A DNA stretch of 64,000 bases from Diphasiastrum complanatum (taxonomy: Eukaryota > Streptophyta > Lycopodiopsida > Lycopodiales > Lycopodiaceae): contig CM055102.1 of assembly GCA_029204225.1 (NCBI GenBank), positions 129,501-193,500 on the forward strand, read 5' to 3'. The notes below the pieces were generated by a model. That model had not been told where the DNA came from, searched no databases, and worked only from the letters and a program-made list of their open reading frames with translations. Positions 1 through 10,959 of this stretch are shown piece by piece. A program made the translations under genes and the position numbers. Positions within the stretch are counted from its first letter, which is position 1. Each line of letters opens with the position of its first letter.

Positions 1-72
1 ACCACAGCCTAAAAAACTATCGGTCCCTCGGCACTATGGTGGCTTAGTAGAGGCTACATTGGCGCGTCATTG

Positions 73-666
73 CTAGATCATATAACCAGTAACCTCTTCC
101 ATAAATTCTAGCCACTTCGTGCTCTTCTCGTCCTTTGAAGTGTGGAAGGACTTATGAACGCCCATTAACCAAAATTGATTGATCCAAGTATGAAATCTGG
201 TAGGCCATGGATTGTCAATTAAAGCTGTTCTATAATACACTCGGGCCACTAGCACCTCAACTTTTTTCGATGTCAAGGCCGTATTTGGATCAAAGCATAT
301 GGATGGGAGAAAATCATCCCATTTGGTGGCGACGCCCATCAGATATTCTAAGTCCCGGGCATATTGTGTGGCTGCGCGGATTGTTGGATCCGGAGAATTC
401 ACATATTCTTTAGAAAACTGAACGAGAGCCCGCCTGGCATCTACATCCGTCTTCCACCCGTACTCTGAATGAATTCTTGGCCAATATATGGTTTCAATAG
501 TTATCTTGTCCATAGGGGTGTCACACTCCGCCCATTTAGATTTGCATGGGTAGGGGAGGTAGTGGGCATTCACCTGTAGTTGCTTTGGACCTTTGGCGCC
601 ATTCTGGTTGAGGTCCAATGTTGGGAGGTAGACTAGTTCGTTTCCCTTGACCTCCTTGATCGTCAT
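73..666 (-). CDS. Unrecognised protein domain of a retroelement (copy 1)
   Basis: This is an open frame of 197 residues. I do not recognise the family. It is rich in Trp and Tyr, with conserved blocks such as VNAHYLPYPCKSKWAEC, DKITIETIYWPRI, TKWDDFLPSICFDPN and ARVYYRTALIDNPW. A second, mutated copy lies at 1962-2558 and continues at 7764-8155, and the two align along their whole length, so this is a genuine ancestral coding region. The copy looks intact from MTIKEVKG to the stop, but related sequence at 735-1016 suggests the original protein extended upstream with a low-complexity N-terminal part. Placement in an LTR element suggests a gag-like or extra structural protein. No catalytic motif is visible. 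Confidence 0.55.
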   Translation of the reverse strand: MTIKEVKGNELVYLPTLDLNQNGAKGPKQLQVNAHYLPYPCKSKWAECDTPMDKITIETIYWPRIHSEYGWKTDVDARRALVQFSKEYVNSPDPTIRAATQYARDLEYLMGVATKWDDFLPSICFDPNTALTSKKVEVLVARVYYRTALIDNPWPTRFHTWINQFWLMGVHKSFHTSKDEKSTKWLEFMEEVTGYMI

Positions 667-734
667 AGGTAACTGTCATCCGTCACGTGAGCTTTCGTAT
701 GGAAATTGGACCAGGTAGGCATTGATTTCATCCT

Positions 735-1016
735 CTACCATTTCTGATCTTCGAAAGGCGCGGCCGATCTCGAGCCTTGAGATGAGGATGCTTGCGCTTG
801 GCTCAGTAGCCTTTTGAATTGGGTGGGTGTCAGTTGTTCTCCCACATGTACGATCTTCTCTTCTTCACCTTGCTCAGCTAGATTCATAGGTTGTGTCCGC
901 ACAGGTCCTTCGAAAACTTGTTCTACTGGTTTTTGATTTTGATCAGATTCTCTTTGTGCTTGCGGCATCATGATTACCACGTTGTCCAACATATAGTTCT
1001 TGAAGGTTTCTGGCAT
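735..1016 (-). pseudogene. N-terminal low-complexity part of the same element protein
   Basis: The frame holds 93 residues, starts MPETFKNYMLDNVVIMMPQA and is then rich in Gln, Glu and Ser. It lies just upstream, in minus-strand terms, of the conserved domain at 73-666 and just downstream of the SRAKINMLKEES block at 1021-1062. Those pieces probably formed one ORF that is now frameshifted. The other copy, 7764-8155, has a similar Gln/Ser-rich stretch at the matching place. Function unknown. Confidence 0.4.
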
Positions 1017-1066
1017 CTCGTTCGATGAGATTCCTCCTTCAACATGTTGATCTTAGCCCGACTTGT

Positions 1067-1880
1067 TGTAGGGTCGAAGATCTTGGGTAGTATAGCCCTC
1101 CCACCTGTCAACAAGGGTTAGTTCACTGGATAGGTACCTAATTATGCATAGATGCTACTTTTAGTTAGTTTCCTACTTTTTCTCTAACTCTACCTCCCCT
1201 GACACTACTCACACTAACTCTACTCCCCTAACTAACTTCATCATGATTGTTGGTGAAGAGAAAGGATAGAATAGAAGAGGAAGAAGAAGGAGAAGAGAGA
1301 AAGAGAGAGAGATGAGATGGAGGTGAGCTCAAATGCTCAATTTCATTGCTTATGGAAAAATCTTAACTAGCATAGACAAAAAGCATCGAAAATGGAAAGA
1401 ACAAGCAAAGCACAACAATAGCATAAGCAAGAGTGATTAGCAAATGAGGATGCTTGAGCTCTCAAAATGATAGAGTCTCCTCCTCTCTATTAAGCATGGA
1501 AATAGAGTACAAATGGTGTCTTTTTATAAAATGGGGAAGGCCCTTGCCCCCAAATCCTATTGGCTAGTATTTACCTTGATTATATCCATTCATCTTGGAC
1601 CCAACTTGATCCAAGGGTCCACAAAAAGTACATTCAAATTCACAAGATTCATGTGAGTCCCAATCTGGACCCAACTCTAAAAAGTAATCTCTAAGTTTAA
1701 AAATGACTTTGGGCCTCAAGTTTTATTTAAATTCAAAGGCCCAAGTCTATTTTATTTTATTTACAACTTAAGCTTGCGTGCTCATTGGGCCATGGGCTTA
1801 TACGCATAGGATGCCATGCCCCCGCAACACATTTTATTGGTTGATTATTTATTTACAATTCGTTGGGAATACCCCCAACA
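1067..1880 (-). repeat. LTR (814 bp) of the Tat/Athila-like element
   Basis: Read on the minus strand the block starts TGTTGGGGGTATTCCCA and ends CCCTACA, with the usual TG...CA termini. It aligns over most of its length with 13192-14027, sharing the purine-rich GAGAGA tract, the segment around GAGATGGAGGTGAGCTC and the AATACCCCCAACA end. By eye the two are only about three-quarters identical, so this is an old pair or two subfamilies. The five bases outside each end (CTTGT and TGACC) do not match, so it is not a simple solo LTR. It separates copies 1 and 2 of the internal coding region. Confidence 0.6.
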
Positions 1881-1961
1881 TGACCCACGGCTTGAAGTAG
1901 TGTCGGTCCCTCGGCACTCTACCGGTTCAGTAAAGAGTCTTCTTGGCCCGCCTTTGTTGGA

Positions 1962-2558
1962 TCAGGTATCCGTGACGTCTTCCATAAAGTTGAGCCGGTC
2001 CAGTTTCTTCAAGTCCTTGGGCGTGTGAAGGGACTTGTGGACTCCTGTTAGCCAGTCTTGGTCGACCCACGCTTGGAATCTGCGTGTCCATGGATCGCCA
2101 AGAAGAGCAGCTCGGTAATACACACGAGCGACTGGTAGCTGATCTTCGACTTTGTCGGAAGCTAGCGCCTTATTAGGATCAAAGAATACAGGGGGGAGAA
2201 AATTGTCCCATTTTGTTTCAATCCCCAGTAAATGCTCTAAGTCCCAAGCGTAAGTGGCTACTGCGCGGACTGTTGGATCAAGACAATTGAAGTAGTTATT
2301 GGCGAATAGTGTGAGAGCCCTTCTGGCATCTACATTCGTAGTCCAACCTTACTCTGATGGAATGATCGGCCAATTGAAGTTTTGAATTGTGATCTTGTCT
2401 AGAGGGGTGACGCATTCCACCCATTTGGATCGTTGTGTGCATGGCAGGAAGTGCGCGTTCACCCGTAATTGTTGTGAACTTGTCACGTAGGCCCTGATGG
2501 CCGCATGGTCTCTTCCAAACAGCTGCTGACGCCACTCTGGTTGTGGTTGGAGGGTGGG
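1962..2558 (-). pseudogene. C-terminal half of the element protein (copy 2), split by a nested insertion
   Basis: The minus-strand reading matches the protein at 73-666 along its length, with blocks VNAHFLPCTQRSKWVEC, DKITIQNFNWPII, ARRALTLFANNYF and ARVYYRAALLGDPW, and ends at TGA 1962-1964. It carries an in-frame TAA after IIPSE (near 2350). The upstream half lies at 7764-8155. Joining 2558 to 7769 across the nested LTR element, and counting the 5-bp duplication once, keeps the reading frame. The coding region therefore predates the insertion at 2559-7763. Confidence 0.6.
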
Positions 2559-3803
2559 TGTTGTAAAGCTACCTTTACAAGCTTTACTTCCGGCGCCATC
2601 GGCGCCAGCTATGTCCCCGGCGCCAGCAGCGCCCCTGCTGCTCCCGGCGCCATCGGCGCCGGCGCCGCTCCCGGCGCCACTGTGACCAGAATCCAGCCGG
2701 CGCCAAGTTCCTATGGCTGAAAATCTTTGATCGGTTCTAGCGAAGTCCAGAAAGCTCAGATCGATGTGCAATCACCTCACACGATCTAGGCATGATTAAA
2801 GGAAGCCTGGGGATCAATAAAATCTAGAGAGAGAAAATGACTTTCTAGAAAGAGAAAATCCTAGAGAGAGAAAAACGTGCTTTACCAGCTTGGGTAGAGT
2901 GCTTGGTATGAGGGGGGGTGCCGAATCACACCAATACTATAGGGGAGTGCGGGTTGCGACTCAGGGCGAGCTCCAACCAAGTCTCAGCCTCCCTTGCTGG
3001 AATGTTGTCATGGCTCTCGCCTTGGCATGCTAGCGCCCCGGAGACTAGGGTCGGTCACACACTTGAAATGTAACCTTCTCAGATGTATCAATAAAATGGG
3101 ATTTTCCTCAAACTGACTCTGATTACCTTCTGGGTTTCAGTGTTCGGTAAAAGCGCCAGTTGTAAGGCCGCTTTCAAAATTTTTAACTTGGCACATAGCT
3201 GAGGGTCGTATCCCGGGACGCCAGCGGTATGCCGTCGGGACCATTCGGTCCGTGGCGCCAGCGGTATGCTGTCGGGACCATTTGGTCCAGGAACTGGTTG
3301 TTTCCATATCTGTCGCGGCTTGTGGTTTTGAGTGTTCCTTGCATGAACGTGAATGGGTTAAGCTCTTGGGGAACGGGCTCTAACCTGTCGGCTGAGTTGG
3401 ATGGCTTGCTTGGGTGGATGTTACCTGTTTATGGCTGTCCAGTCTGGCGTGGCGCCGGGTTGGCTTCCAGTGCTCGTGACGAAGCTTTCAGTTGGTTAAG
3501 TCTGATGTAAGTCAGACCGCTTGCTTGGAATGGATGTTACTCGTTTTTAACGAAGCTTCGAGTTGGTTAAGTTTGATGTATGTCGGGCGGCTTGCTTGGA
3601 GGGAAGTCACCCACGTCGGGACCCCCGATCTGGCATGGCGTCAGGTTGGATCTCAATGTTGGTTTTTGGAACTTCAAGTTGGTTAAGTCTGATCGTTGTT
3701 GGCGAGTTGGCTGCTTGTATGTCAAGTGGGTTCGGATGGCAAGAGTTGAAGGCTGGGAAGCTAAGTCGTGGTTCCCGGCTCCCTTTGGGATGCCTGCGCT
3801 ACA
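2559..3803 (+). repeat. Left LTR of the LARD-like element (1245 bp)
   Basis: It starts TGTTGTAAAGC and ends CTGCGCTACA. It differs from the right LTR mainly by an extra 12 bp near 3705-3720 and a few substitutions. The first 150 bp contain a dense cluster of the 6-bp palindrome GGCGCC. Short reading frames inside the LTR have no supported function. Confidence 0.88.
2599..2706. repeat. GGCGCC palindrome cluster in the LTR
   Basis: About eight GGCGCC hexamers occur within roughly 110 bp near the start of the LTR, against a much more AT-rich background. The same cluster is at 6571-6678 in the right LTR, with one C-to-T change. It could form strong secondary structure in the RNA or act as a promoter element; this is inferred only from composition. 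Confidence 0.6.
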
Positions 3804-3805
3804 TG

Positions 3806-3817
3806 TGGTATCAGAGC
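3806..3817 (+). promoter_or_regulatory. Primer-binding site, initiator tRNA-Met
   Basis: TGGTATCAGAGC lies two bases after the left LTR end. This 12-mer is the standard plant LTR-retrotransposon primer site complementary to the 3' end of initiator tRNA-Met. Confidence 0.9.
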
Positions 3818-4089
3818 CGACTGGCCGGTCAGCTATGCGAATCTCACGGAAATGGCCACGGTTTGGGGTTCATCAAGACAACTGTTGTGCAAGGTGCTGC
3901 CCATAGTGTAAGCACGGGTGCGTCCACGGTCGGGGTGGTTGGCAGGACGGGGGCTTGATGAGTCAAAGTGCTGCCCTTGAGGTGTAAGCACGGTCAGTTT
4001 CCGCGGTTCGGGCCTGGCGCCGTCTGCACGTAGGACAGATGAGGCAATGTGCTGCCATTAGGATGGTGTAAGCACGGTCTGTGCCTTGT

Positions 4090-4680
4090 GGGGTGCGGGG
4101 TGACATATTCATGATGACCACCGTTCGTTTAGCTATAAGGGCTATCGACCAAATTTGGTGGGGGCGTTACTAAGGCAATGTGCTGCCTAACGGTGAAAGC
4201 ACGGGTGCGTCCACGATTTGGGTGGTATGCTGCCGATCGTTTAGCTATAAGGGCTATCGACTAAATTTGGTGGGGGCGTTACTGAGGCAATGTGCTGCCT
4301 AACGGTGAAAGCACGGGTGCGTCCACGGGGGTGGTATATTCAAGGATAGCTGCCATTCGTTTAGCTATAAGGGCTATCGACCAAATTTTGTGGGGGCGTT
4401 ACTGAGGCAATGTGCTGCCTAACGGTGAAAGCACGGGTGCGTCCACGATTGGGGGGTACGCTGCCGATCGTTTAGCTATAAGGGCTATCGACTAGATTTG
4501 GTGGGGGCGTTACTGAGGCAATGTGCTGCCTGACGGTGAAAGCACGGGTGCGTCCACGGGGGTGGTATATTCAAGGATAGCTGCCGATCGTTTAGCTATA
4601 AGGGCTATCGACCAAAAAGTGGTGGGGCGTGACTGAGGCAATGTGCTGCTTAATGGTGAAAGCACGGATGGTTGGAGGGG
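4090..4680 (+). repeat. Five-copy tandem repeat in the LARD interior
   Basis: The core TTTAGCTATAAGGGCTATCG occurs at about 4128, 4240, 4360, 4471 and 4591, with spacings of roughly 112, 120, 111 and 120 bp. Each unit also carries GGCAATGTGCTGCCTAACGG and AAAGCACGGGTGCGTCCACG. Shorter relatives of the second half appear from about 3880 to 4070. Long and short units alternate, which suggests expansion as a two-unit block. The function is unknown; packaging or dimerisation signals would be plausible in a non-coding retroelement. Confidence 0.85.
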
Positions 4681-6516
4681 TGTCCTATGTGGGCTGATTC
4701 TGTGATCGATTTGTATGGGCGCGGCCAGGCAAAGGTCCGTTGGCAGGACCATCTCAAAGGGGGACCTTGTCTTTGTTACTTGTTAGTAAACCTGCCTGAG
4801 TGTCTTACTTGTATGTATTCGTGGTGAGTCTTAGTACTCGTGCTTTGCCTGGTTTGCATGATTGCTTGTGATACAAGGAGCTGATGGCTCGAGAAGGAAC
4901 CTTTTCTTTTGAAGGCTGATACCATCAAATAAAGAGGACTACAGAATCTGTGGGGCGGATTTGCAGTTCAAGTACTCACACGTGAACGACAACGAAACGA
5001 CTCAATGTTTGCAAAGGATGGATGGCTAGCCTATTTCTTGGGTTAGTTTCATTTGCGACAACGCCCACCAGACGCAAGCAGGAAGTCAAAAGTTGGAAAG
5101 GGCAATTTCAGGGGAGATCTTCTATGGAGCAGTTGGTCTTCATTTTGGGACGGCCACCTTCGGAACTGAAACTCACTGAGCATGGGTGATATCCAGTATC
5201 AGTTGGGTTTTTCCTCAAAGGGGAAAAGACTAGGATCCTCTTCAGAGATTGGCAACAAGTTGGATCGAGCCATAATCCTAGCAGATGGGAAGCAAAGTGT
5301 TGGAAAGGCTTTTTGTCCGAAGAACTCTACTCTAAAGTCCGATCAGCTGATTTATTAAGTGGAGGGGAACTATCACACACACCTCTCTCTTGGGGCAAAT
5401 TTTGAATGAAAGTTGATCAAAATGGGGGCAAATTCAAGGTGACCTAGCCATACTCACACGAGGAAACTGGCGAACTTTGGACCTAATAAGTTGACAAGTT
5501 TTTGTTGTGGAAAGGAAAGTTTGTTATAGGCTTTCTCTGGACCAGCAATGATGAGGAAACATATGAGTACGCTGGCTTGTGTTACGTGTAAGGCAGCTGA
5601 TCAATGAAGGAACTGAGAAAGTTGAGTCTTGCATGAGAGACTTGGTATTTCGAACGAACGCTAAGGGACAGTTCGCGTTGAGATCGGACTAGTGCAAACT
5701 CTGGGTGCATGTGTCTGATTCAAAGAGAGCTACTTGAAGCCAAGCTCGATGTACACTTCTTGCTTTGACTGTGAGGCAACTGACCAGTGATGGAATTGTG
5801 AAAGTCAAGTTTTGCGCGACGGACATGGTGCTTCATTCAAACGCGAAGAGATAGTTCGGATGCGGATCAAACTGGTGCGACCCTTTGGCTTCCCACGAGG
5901 TCAATGGTTACATTTGGGCTGATTCAAAGAGCTACTCCAAGCTAAGTGAGAGGTGCATTGCGGAGTACTCAATCTTTGCCTACCTTAAAGAGCCAAGATG
6001 AAAAAGTATCAAGATCAGGCTGGGACAAGGAGAGAAATCAAGGTGCAGAAGTAACAAGGCACGAAGTGGACCATAAAGTGTGCAATCAAACGATAAATCC
6101 TTCGGCTCAGGGAGCCTTGATACTTGTGCGGAACTGAACTAATCTGGAGCTCAGGGAGCTCAACACAAAGTGCATCAAGGACAAATCAGGAGCTCAAAGG
6201 AGTTCCAAAGTCGAAAGTCAGAAGCGACAGGGGCGAACATTTCAAAAGAAAGGCCTCTGTCACCAGTTAATAAGGTTCTCGGGTTTTACGAAAGCGATAT
6301 CAAATCTACGCTTTTCCCAGACAAAGATATATTTTCAAGTTATGTAATTTTTCAGTACAAAGAGCTGAGCCTCCGACTTGTGGTGTGCCAGCTTCAATGT
6401 TAATAAAAAGTGGCTAGTAAATTGAGTACTGTGCCAAGTAGCTTAAATGTATAGTTATTTTAATTGGGAGACACCTTTACTTTAATCTGACATCTGATGA
6501 GGACATCAGATTTTAT

Positions 6517-6530
6517 AAAGGTGGGGTGGA
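6517..6530 (+). promoter_or_regulatory. Polypurine tract
   Basis: AAAGGTGGGGTGGA lies directly before the right LTR. It is purine-rich apart from two T residues and sits where plus-strand priming needs it. Confidence 0.75.
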
Positions 6531-7763
6531 TGTTGTAAAGCTACCTTTACAAGCTTTACTTCCGGCGCCATCGGCGCCAGCTATGTCCCCGGCGCCAGCA
6601 GCGCCCCTGCTGCTCCCGGCGCCATCGGCGCCGGCGCCGCTCTCGGCGCCACTGTGACCAGAATCCAGCCGGCGCCAAGTTCCTATGGCTGAAAATCTTT
6701 GATCGGTTCTAGCGAAGTCCAGAAAGCTCAGATCGATGTGCAATCACCTTACACGATCTAGGCATGATTAAAGGAAGCCTGGGGATCAATAAAATCTAGA
6801 GAGAGAAAATGACTTTCTAGAAAGAGAAAATCCTAGAGAGAGAAAAATGTGCTTTACCAGCTTGGATAGAGTGCTTGGTATGAGGGGGGGTGCCGAATCA
6901 CACCAATACTATAGGGGAGTGCGGGTTGCGACTCAGGGCGAGCTCCAACCAAGTCTCAGCCTCCCTTGCTGGAATGTTGTCATGGCTCTCGCCTTGGCAT
7001 GCTAGCGCCCCGGAGACTAGGGTCGGTCACACACTTGAAATGTAACCTTCTCAGATGTATCAATAAAATGGGATTTTCCTCAAACTGACTCTGATTACCT
7101 TCTGGGTTTCAGTGTTCGGTAAAAGCGCCAGTTGTAAGGCCGCTTTCAAAATTTTTAACTTGGCACATAGCTGAGGGTCGTATCCCGGGACGCCAGCGGT
7201 ATGCCGTCGGGACCATTCGGTCCGTGGCGCCAGCGGTATGCTGTCGGGACCATTTGGTCCAGGAACTGGTTGTTTCCATATCTGTCGCGGCTTGTGGTTT
7301 TGAGTGTTCCTTGCATGAACGTGAATGGGTTAAGCTCTTGGGGAACGGGCTCTAACCTGTCGGCTGAGTTGGATGGCTTGCTTGGGTGGATGTTACCTGT
7401 TTATGGCTGTCCAGTCTGGCGTGGCGCCGGGTTGGCTTCCAGTGCTCATGACGAAGCTTTCAGTTGGTTAAGTCTGATGTAAGTCAGACCGCTTGCTTGG
7501 AATGGATGTTACTCGTTTGTAACGAAGCTTCGAGTTGGTTAAGTTTGATGTATGTCGGGCGGCTTGCTTGGAGGGAAGTCACCCACGTCGGGACCCCCGA
7601 TCTGGCATGGCGCCAGGTTGGATCTCAATGTTGGTTTTTGGAACTTCAAGTTGGTTAAGTCTGATCGTTGTTGGCGATATGTCAAGTGGGTTCGGATGGC
7701 AAGAGTTGAAGGCTGGGAAGCTAAGTCGTGGTTCCCGGCTCCCTTTGGGATGCCTGCGCTACA
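6531..7763 (+). repeat. Right LTR of the LARD-like element (1233 bp)
   Basis: It matches the left LTR from TGTTGTAAAGC to CTGCGCTACA. It lacks the 12 bp present in the left LTR near 3710. It is followed by GCGGG, the right-hand partner of the target duplication. Confidence 0.88.
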
Positions 7764-8155
7764 GCGGGTAATGCTTGCAGCTTCTTGCCCTTTATTGTTT
7801 GAGCTGAAAATGATATCTGCCAGCCGCCTCTTGATGACTCGTGGGGATACTTTGACAGGAATTCATTTATTTTTTCCTCCACAGACTTTGGTCTTCGGAA
7901 GACCCGGCTGACAGATATGGTGCGCGAACCTCTGGATGATGTTGCAAGTCCTTCCTCTTGGCTTTGGCTGGTACCTGCACCTTGGCCTTGGTCTCGCATC
8001 TTAGCACCCATATCTATTGGTCCTTGGTCTTGGCCTTCGGACCCTTGATCTTGACTGGATCCCCCTGCTGCTTGCTGGCTTGTACTGGCCTGTGCAGCGT
8101 CAAAAATAGGTGGTGATGGAATCACCACGGGGGTGGGTTGGGCCTTCTTCTCCAT
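7764..8155 (-). pseudogene. Upstream half of the split element protein (copy 2)
   Basis: The minus-strand frame begins MEKKAQPTPVVIPSPP, continues through a Gln/Ser/Gly-rich stretch and an RVFRRPKSVEEKINEFL segment, and reaches TIKGKKLQALP at the insertion border. It then continues in frame at 2558 into the conserved domain. The copy at 73-666 has the equivalent junction (VKGNELVYLPTLDLN). Function unknown; probably a gag-like protein of the Tat/Athila-like element. Confidence 0.55.
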
Positions 8156-8335
8156 GAACTGTTGGCAAGCCTTGAGGGCTTGTTTGGCCTGGGTGAGCTC
8201 ATGAGTTGTGCATCAAACTCTACCTGGTAGATGTTTAATGTTTGGCTATATACCTACACATGACGTCGAAAGAGATTCACCTCTGATTTAGATAGCGACC
8301 TTGAGTCTAGTGCAGGTTGAGCTAGCTAGACAAGC

Positions 8336-8860
8336 TTTTCACTTTGTAGAGCTTTGACTTCCACCCCTAGGCACATATTCTCTGCTTCGTAGATTTGTAG
8401 TTGCACCTGGAGGGGAGCAAGCCGTTGGGACGCTTCGGATTAAAGCTCCCACACCTTCGTGGAGGCCTCTATCAGCTCTTTGGAGAGGCTTTGGATGTAT
8501 AGATTGAGGCCCTCCTCCTTCTGCTGCAGCTTGGCAATTCTCCCGGTGCCCTTCTTGTTCATGTTGTTGAGCTAGAATCAGCTCATGTTGCAGCTTCGTG
8601 AGTTTCGCTCGCAGCTGTGTGTTGCTTGTTGCCAGGTGTAGTACCCTGCTTTCCAAAATAGCCTTGGCTGCTACCGCCTCCAAGATATATTTGCCCAGAG
8701 TTTGGTACACCGTCGTTAATTCAGTTGGAGTAGGTACACTGGCACTGATAGGGGCTTGTGTGGTATTGGCCCCGACGACTTGTGGAGATCCGTCGTCATT
8801 GTCTTCAATGAGGTTCTCGTTGGAAAAGGTAAAAAAGGTGTGGAAACGACAAAAAATTGT
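8336..8860 (-). pseudogene. Coiled-coil segment of the element protein
   Basis: A minus-strand reading around 8710-8500 gives TTVYQTLGKYILEAVAAK followed by a heptad-like stretch (LRAKLTKLQHELILAQQHE), then becomes low-complexity. It sits just upstream of the MEKKAQPT segment in the same direction and was probably part of the same polyprotein. Frameshifts and stops interrupt it. No family recognised. Confidence 0.35.
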
Positions 8861-9129
8861 GAATAACGAGTGTTGGATGGCAAGAGCTGTAGTTCAGAGC
8901 GCAGATTTGTGTTCAGTATGAGCAGATGATAGCTTGTAGAAAATTTGGTTGCAAACAGAGGACTTGGAAATTTCAGTATAAATTTGAGCAGGGCTTCGCC
9001 AACAAAGGTGACAAATGACTCGAATTCAGCCCTTATATAGCGGAATTTAGAGTGCATATTAGGTGAAATCCACTTTCCCTTGCTTACTTCCACCCAAATT
9101 TTGGCAGGGACCTTCTTCACAAAATTCTA

Positions 9130-10950
9130 GAACCTCAGGGAATTCTACAAGAGTTCAGAAAGTGATTTGACTACCCTGCGAAGGTTCTGTGAGGGTTCAG
9201 ACTATCTACGAGGGTTCAACTCTCGCAGGAAGTGATCTCTCGCACAACATGTTCCTTGATTGGATTTTTAAGATCAGACCATGTAGGCAGGCTACTTTCA
9301 CTGCTCTGATTCCATTTAGGCACCTTGCGAGGGTTGGTAGGATGATCTTGATGCTCTGTGAGGGTTCTGAAGATTCAGCTTCTGAGAACCCTCGCACACA
9401 CTAAAAAATGATGATTCTTCCATCAGGAACTCTTGCAGAGATTCTTATGGATGCATCTGGGTCAAATCTAGTGATTGTACAATTTTAGAGAGCTATCTCC
9501 CAGGGGATCATCAAAAATTATGAAAAAAGTGCTCTTTTAGAGTGTTTTTTGACGAGATCTTGAGACTTTCTGATTTTTAACTTTCGCAAACTGGTAATCA
9601 ATTTCATCCATGTTTGATATGACTGTTGGTAGTTCTCTGAAAGTTCTGATGGACATTTGGTAACAGATCCATCAGTTTTTGGTGAATTTTGCCCTTAATT
9701 TGCCATAGTTACTGAGATCCATGTCTCTGATCTGCAATTTTAGAGGACTTATTGGCATAATCTGATGATCTGCTTCCTTCTTGATCCCATATGGATCTGG
9801 ATCCCCCTTCAGACATCTCGTGAACTGGAGCTCATCGAGATTCCTCTTTCAGCATATTGATCTTAGCCCGACTAGTCATCTTTTGGTTTTATATCACCTG
9901 TGTAGAAGATGACGTTGTATCTGAGTCCATCTTGACTTCAAGGAATACAACACTTTCTTTTTGTTTTTTTTTGTTATTTTGGTGGATTCGTCCTTGTTGT
10001 CTTTCATTGGAACTGCCGTGACATTCGCCTCGTGGTTGTGAATATCAACATCTACCATAGCTATCGCCTCTTTGGGTAGATCACTCCATCGGATCACCTA
10101 GTTGTAGCATTGCTTCAACTTATTCTTCTTATTCGCAGGTGCCTTGGGTGGATCGATCCTTGAGACTTTCGCCATGGCAGACTTTTGCGGCGGTTGAGCT
10201 AGTACTTTGTTGATTGTTTCAGAGTCGTAGTGACCTCCCTTGGCTTGTCTTGGGTGATCAATGGTGATCCGTCATCAGCATTTGGTGTCATTGGTTTCAC
10301 CGCCCATGTGGTTGGGTCAACCCTTACAGCCTGCTCTCTGTTATGCTTGATTGGCAGGGTGATGTTGTGCTCTTCACTTTTCCACACTACCCCAATATGG
10401 AGATGTTGCTTGTGCCTTCGTAGCCCGCACAATATAAGGGCTCCTTTGTGGCTGGTTCTGACTCTGAATTGAGCCAATATGTCAGAATGCTTTTAGCTTG
10501 TGGCACCATCCACAAGAGTTCCCCAAAGGATATGTCCATGCAGCTAGCTAGCTAACTTGCGAGTACTCCCAATTGTGGAACCTCGTGCTCACCCATGTGA
10601 AATGGTACTTCGTGATGGTGCAAACAATCGTTTTGATCTATTCGCAATGGGGAGTTAGCTCATGGTGCTGGTACTTCTGATGGCAGAGGTGCTGTTGGTT
10701 TTTCCTTTGCTCATGCTGCTTCCTCTGCATCTTGTATCCAATGGTGTATCTTATGGTATTGCCTTCCTTCTTTTCTCACATTAGGATATGGTCCTGCTAC
10801 TGTGGATTGATCATTGGCCATGGATACTGATGAGGTTGTAGATGGAGCCACTTCCTTCCATTTTTGTGCTCGCGTAGTTGTTAGCACTGGAACGTGGGAT
10901 TTTGGTTTTTTCTTTGGCATCCTTCCTGGAACTGTTGTCAATTGTACTAA
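9130..10950 (-). other. Degenerate interior of the Tat/Athila-like element
   Basis: No intact gene. Minus-strand traces include the MTSRAKINMLKEESR block near 9840-9880. The stretch 9150-9420 carries several copies of a short motif related to TGCGAGGGTT in both orientations; see the entry at 12180-12880. Confidence 0.45.
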
Positions 10951-10959
10951 GATTAAGTC

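Larger units (their letters stand above)
1..1066 (-). mobile_element. Internal fragment of a Ty3-type (Tat/Athila-like) element, copy 1
   Basis: This segment matches, in degenerate form, the internal region of the element at 1881-2558 plus 7764-9880. Shared landmarks on the minus strand are a peptide beginning SRAKINMLKEES (1021-1062 here, near 9840-9880 in the other copy) and a conserved protein domain. The segment abuts the LTR at 1067 directly, with no primer-binding site between, so the copy is rearranged or truncated. It runs off the window's left edge. The family assignment comes from the tRNA-Asp primer site next to the related LTR at 13192-14027 and is an inference. Confidence 0.55.
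2559..7763. mobile_element. Non-coding LTR retrotransposon (LARD-like), nested
   Basis: The element is 5205 bp with two near-identical LTRs (2559-3803 and 6531-7763) and a 2727-bp interior. A primer-binding site (TGGTATCAGAGC, initiator tRNA-Met) begins two bases after the left LTR, and a polypurine tract precedes the right LTR, so transcription runs on the plus strand. The 5-bp flanks are GTGGG and GCGGG, a target-site duplication with one change. The interior has no gag or pol reading frame: its longest frames are short and match nothing. It must depend on proteins from another element. The LTRs differ at roughly seven single bases by eye plus one 12-bp indel, so the insertion is recent relative to its host element. 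Confidence 0.88.

Noticed and set aside
2349-2771. A 140-residue minus-strand frame rich in Gly-Ala, overlapping the LTR start
   Set aside because: It joins real element protein sequence (below 2558) to LTR sequence; the Gly-Ala part is the GGCGCC cluster read as protein.
3229-3958. Several open frames inside the LTR, repeated at 7201-7911
   Set aside because: They overlap one another in different frames, lack recognisable domains and are repeated only because the LTR is repeated.
4090-4680. CRISPR-like array of regular repeats
   Set aside because: Units are 111-120 bp and nearly identical along their length, with no unique spacers and no cas genes; it is a tandem satellite inside an LTR element.
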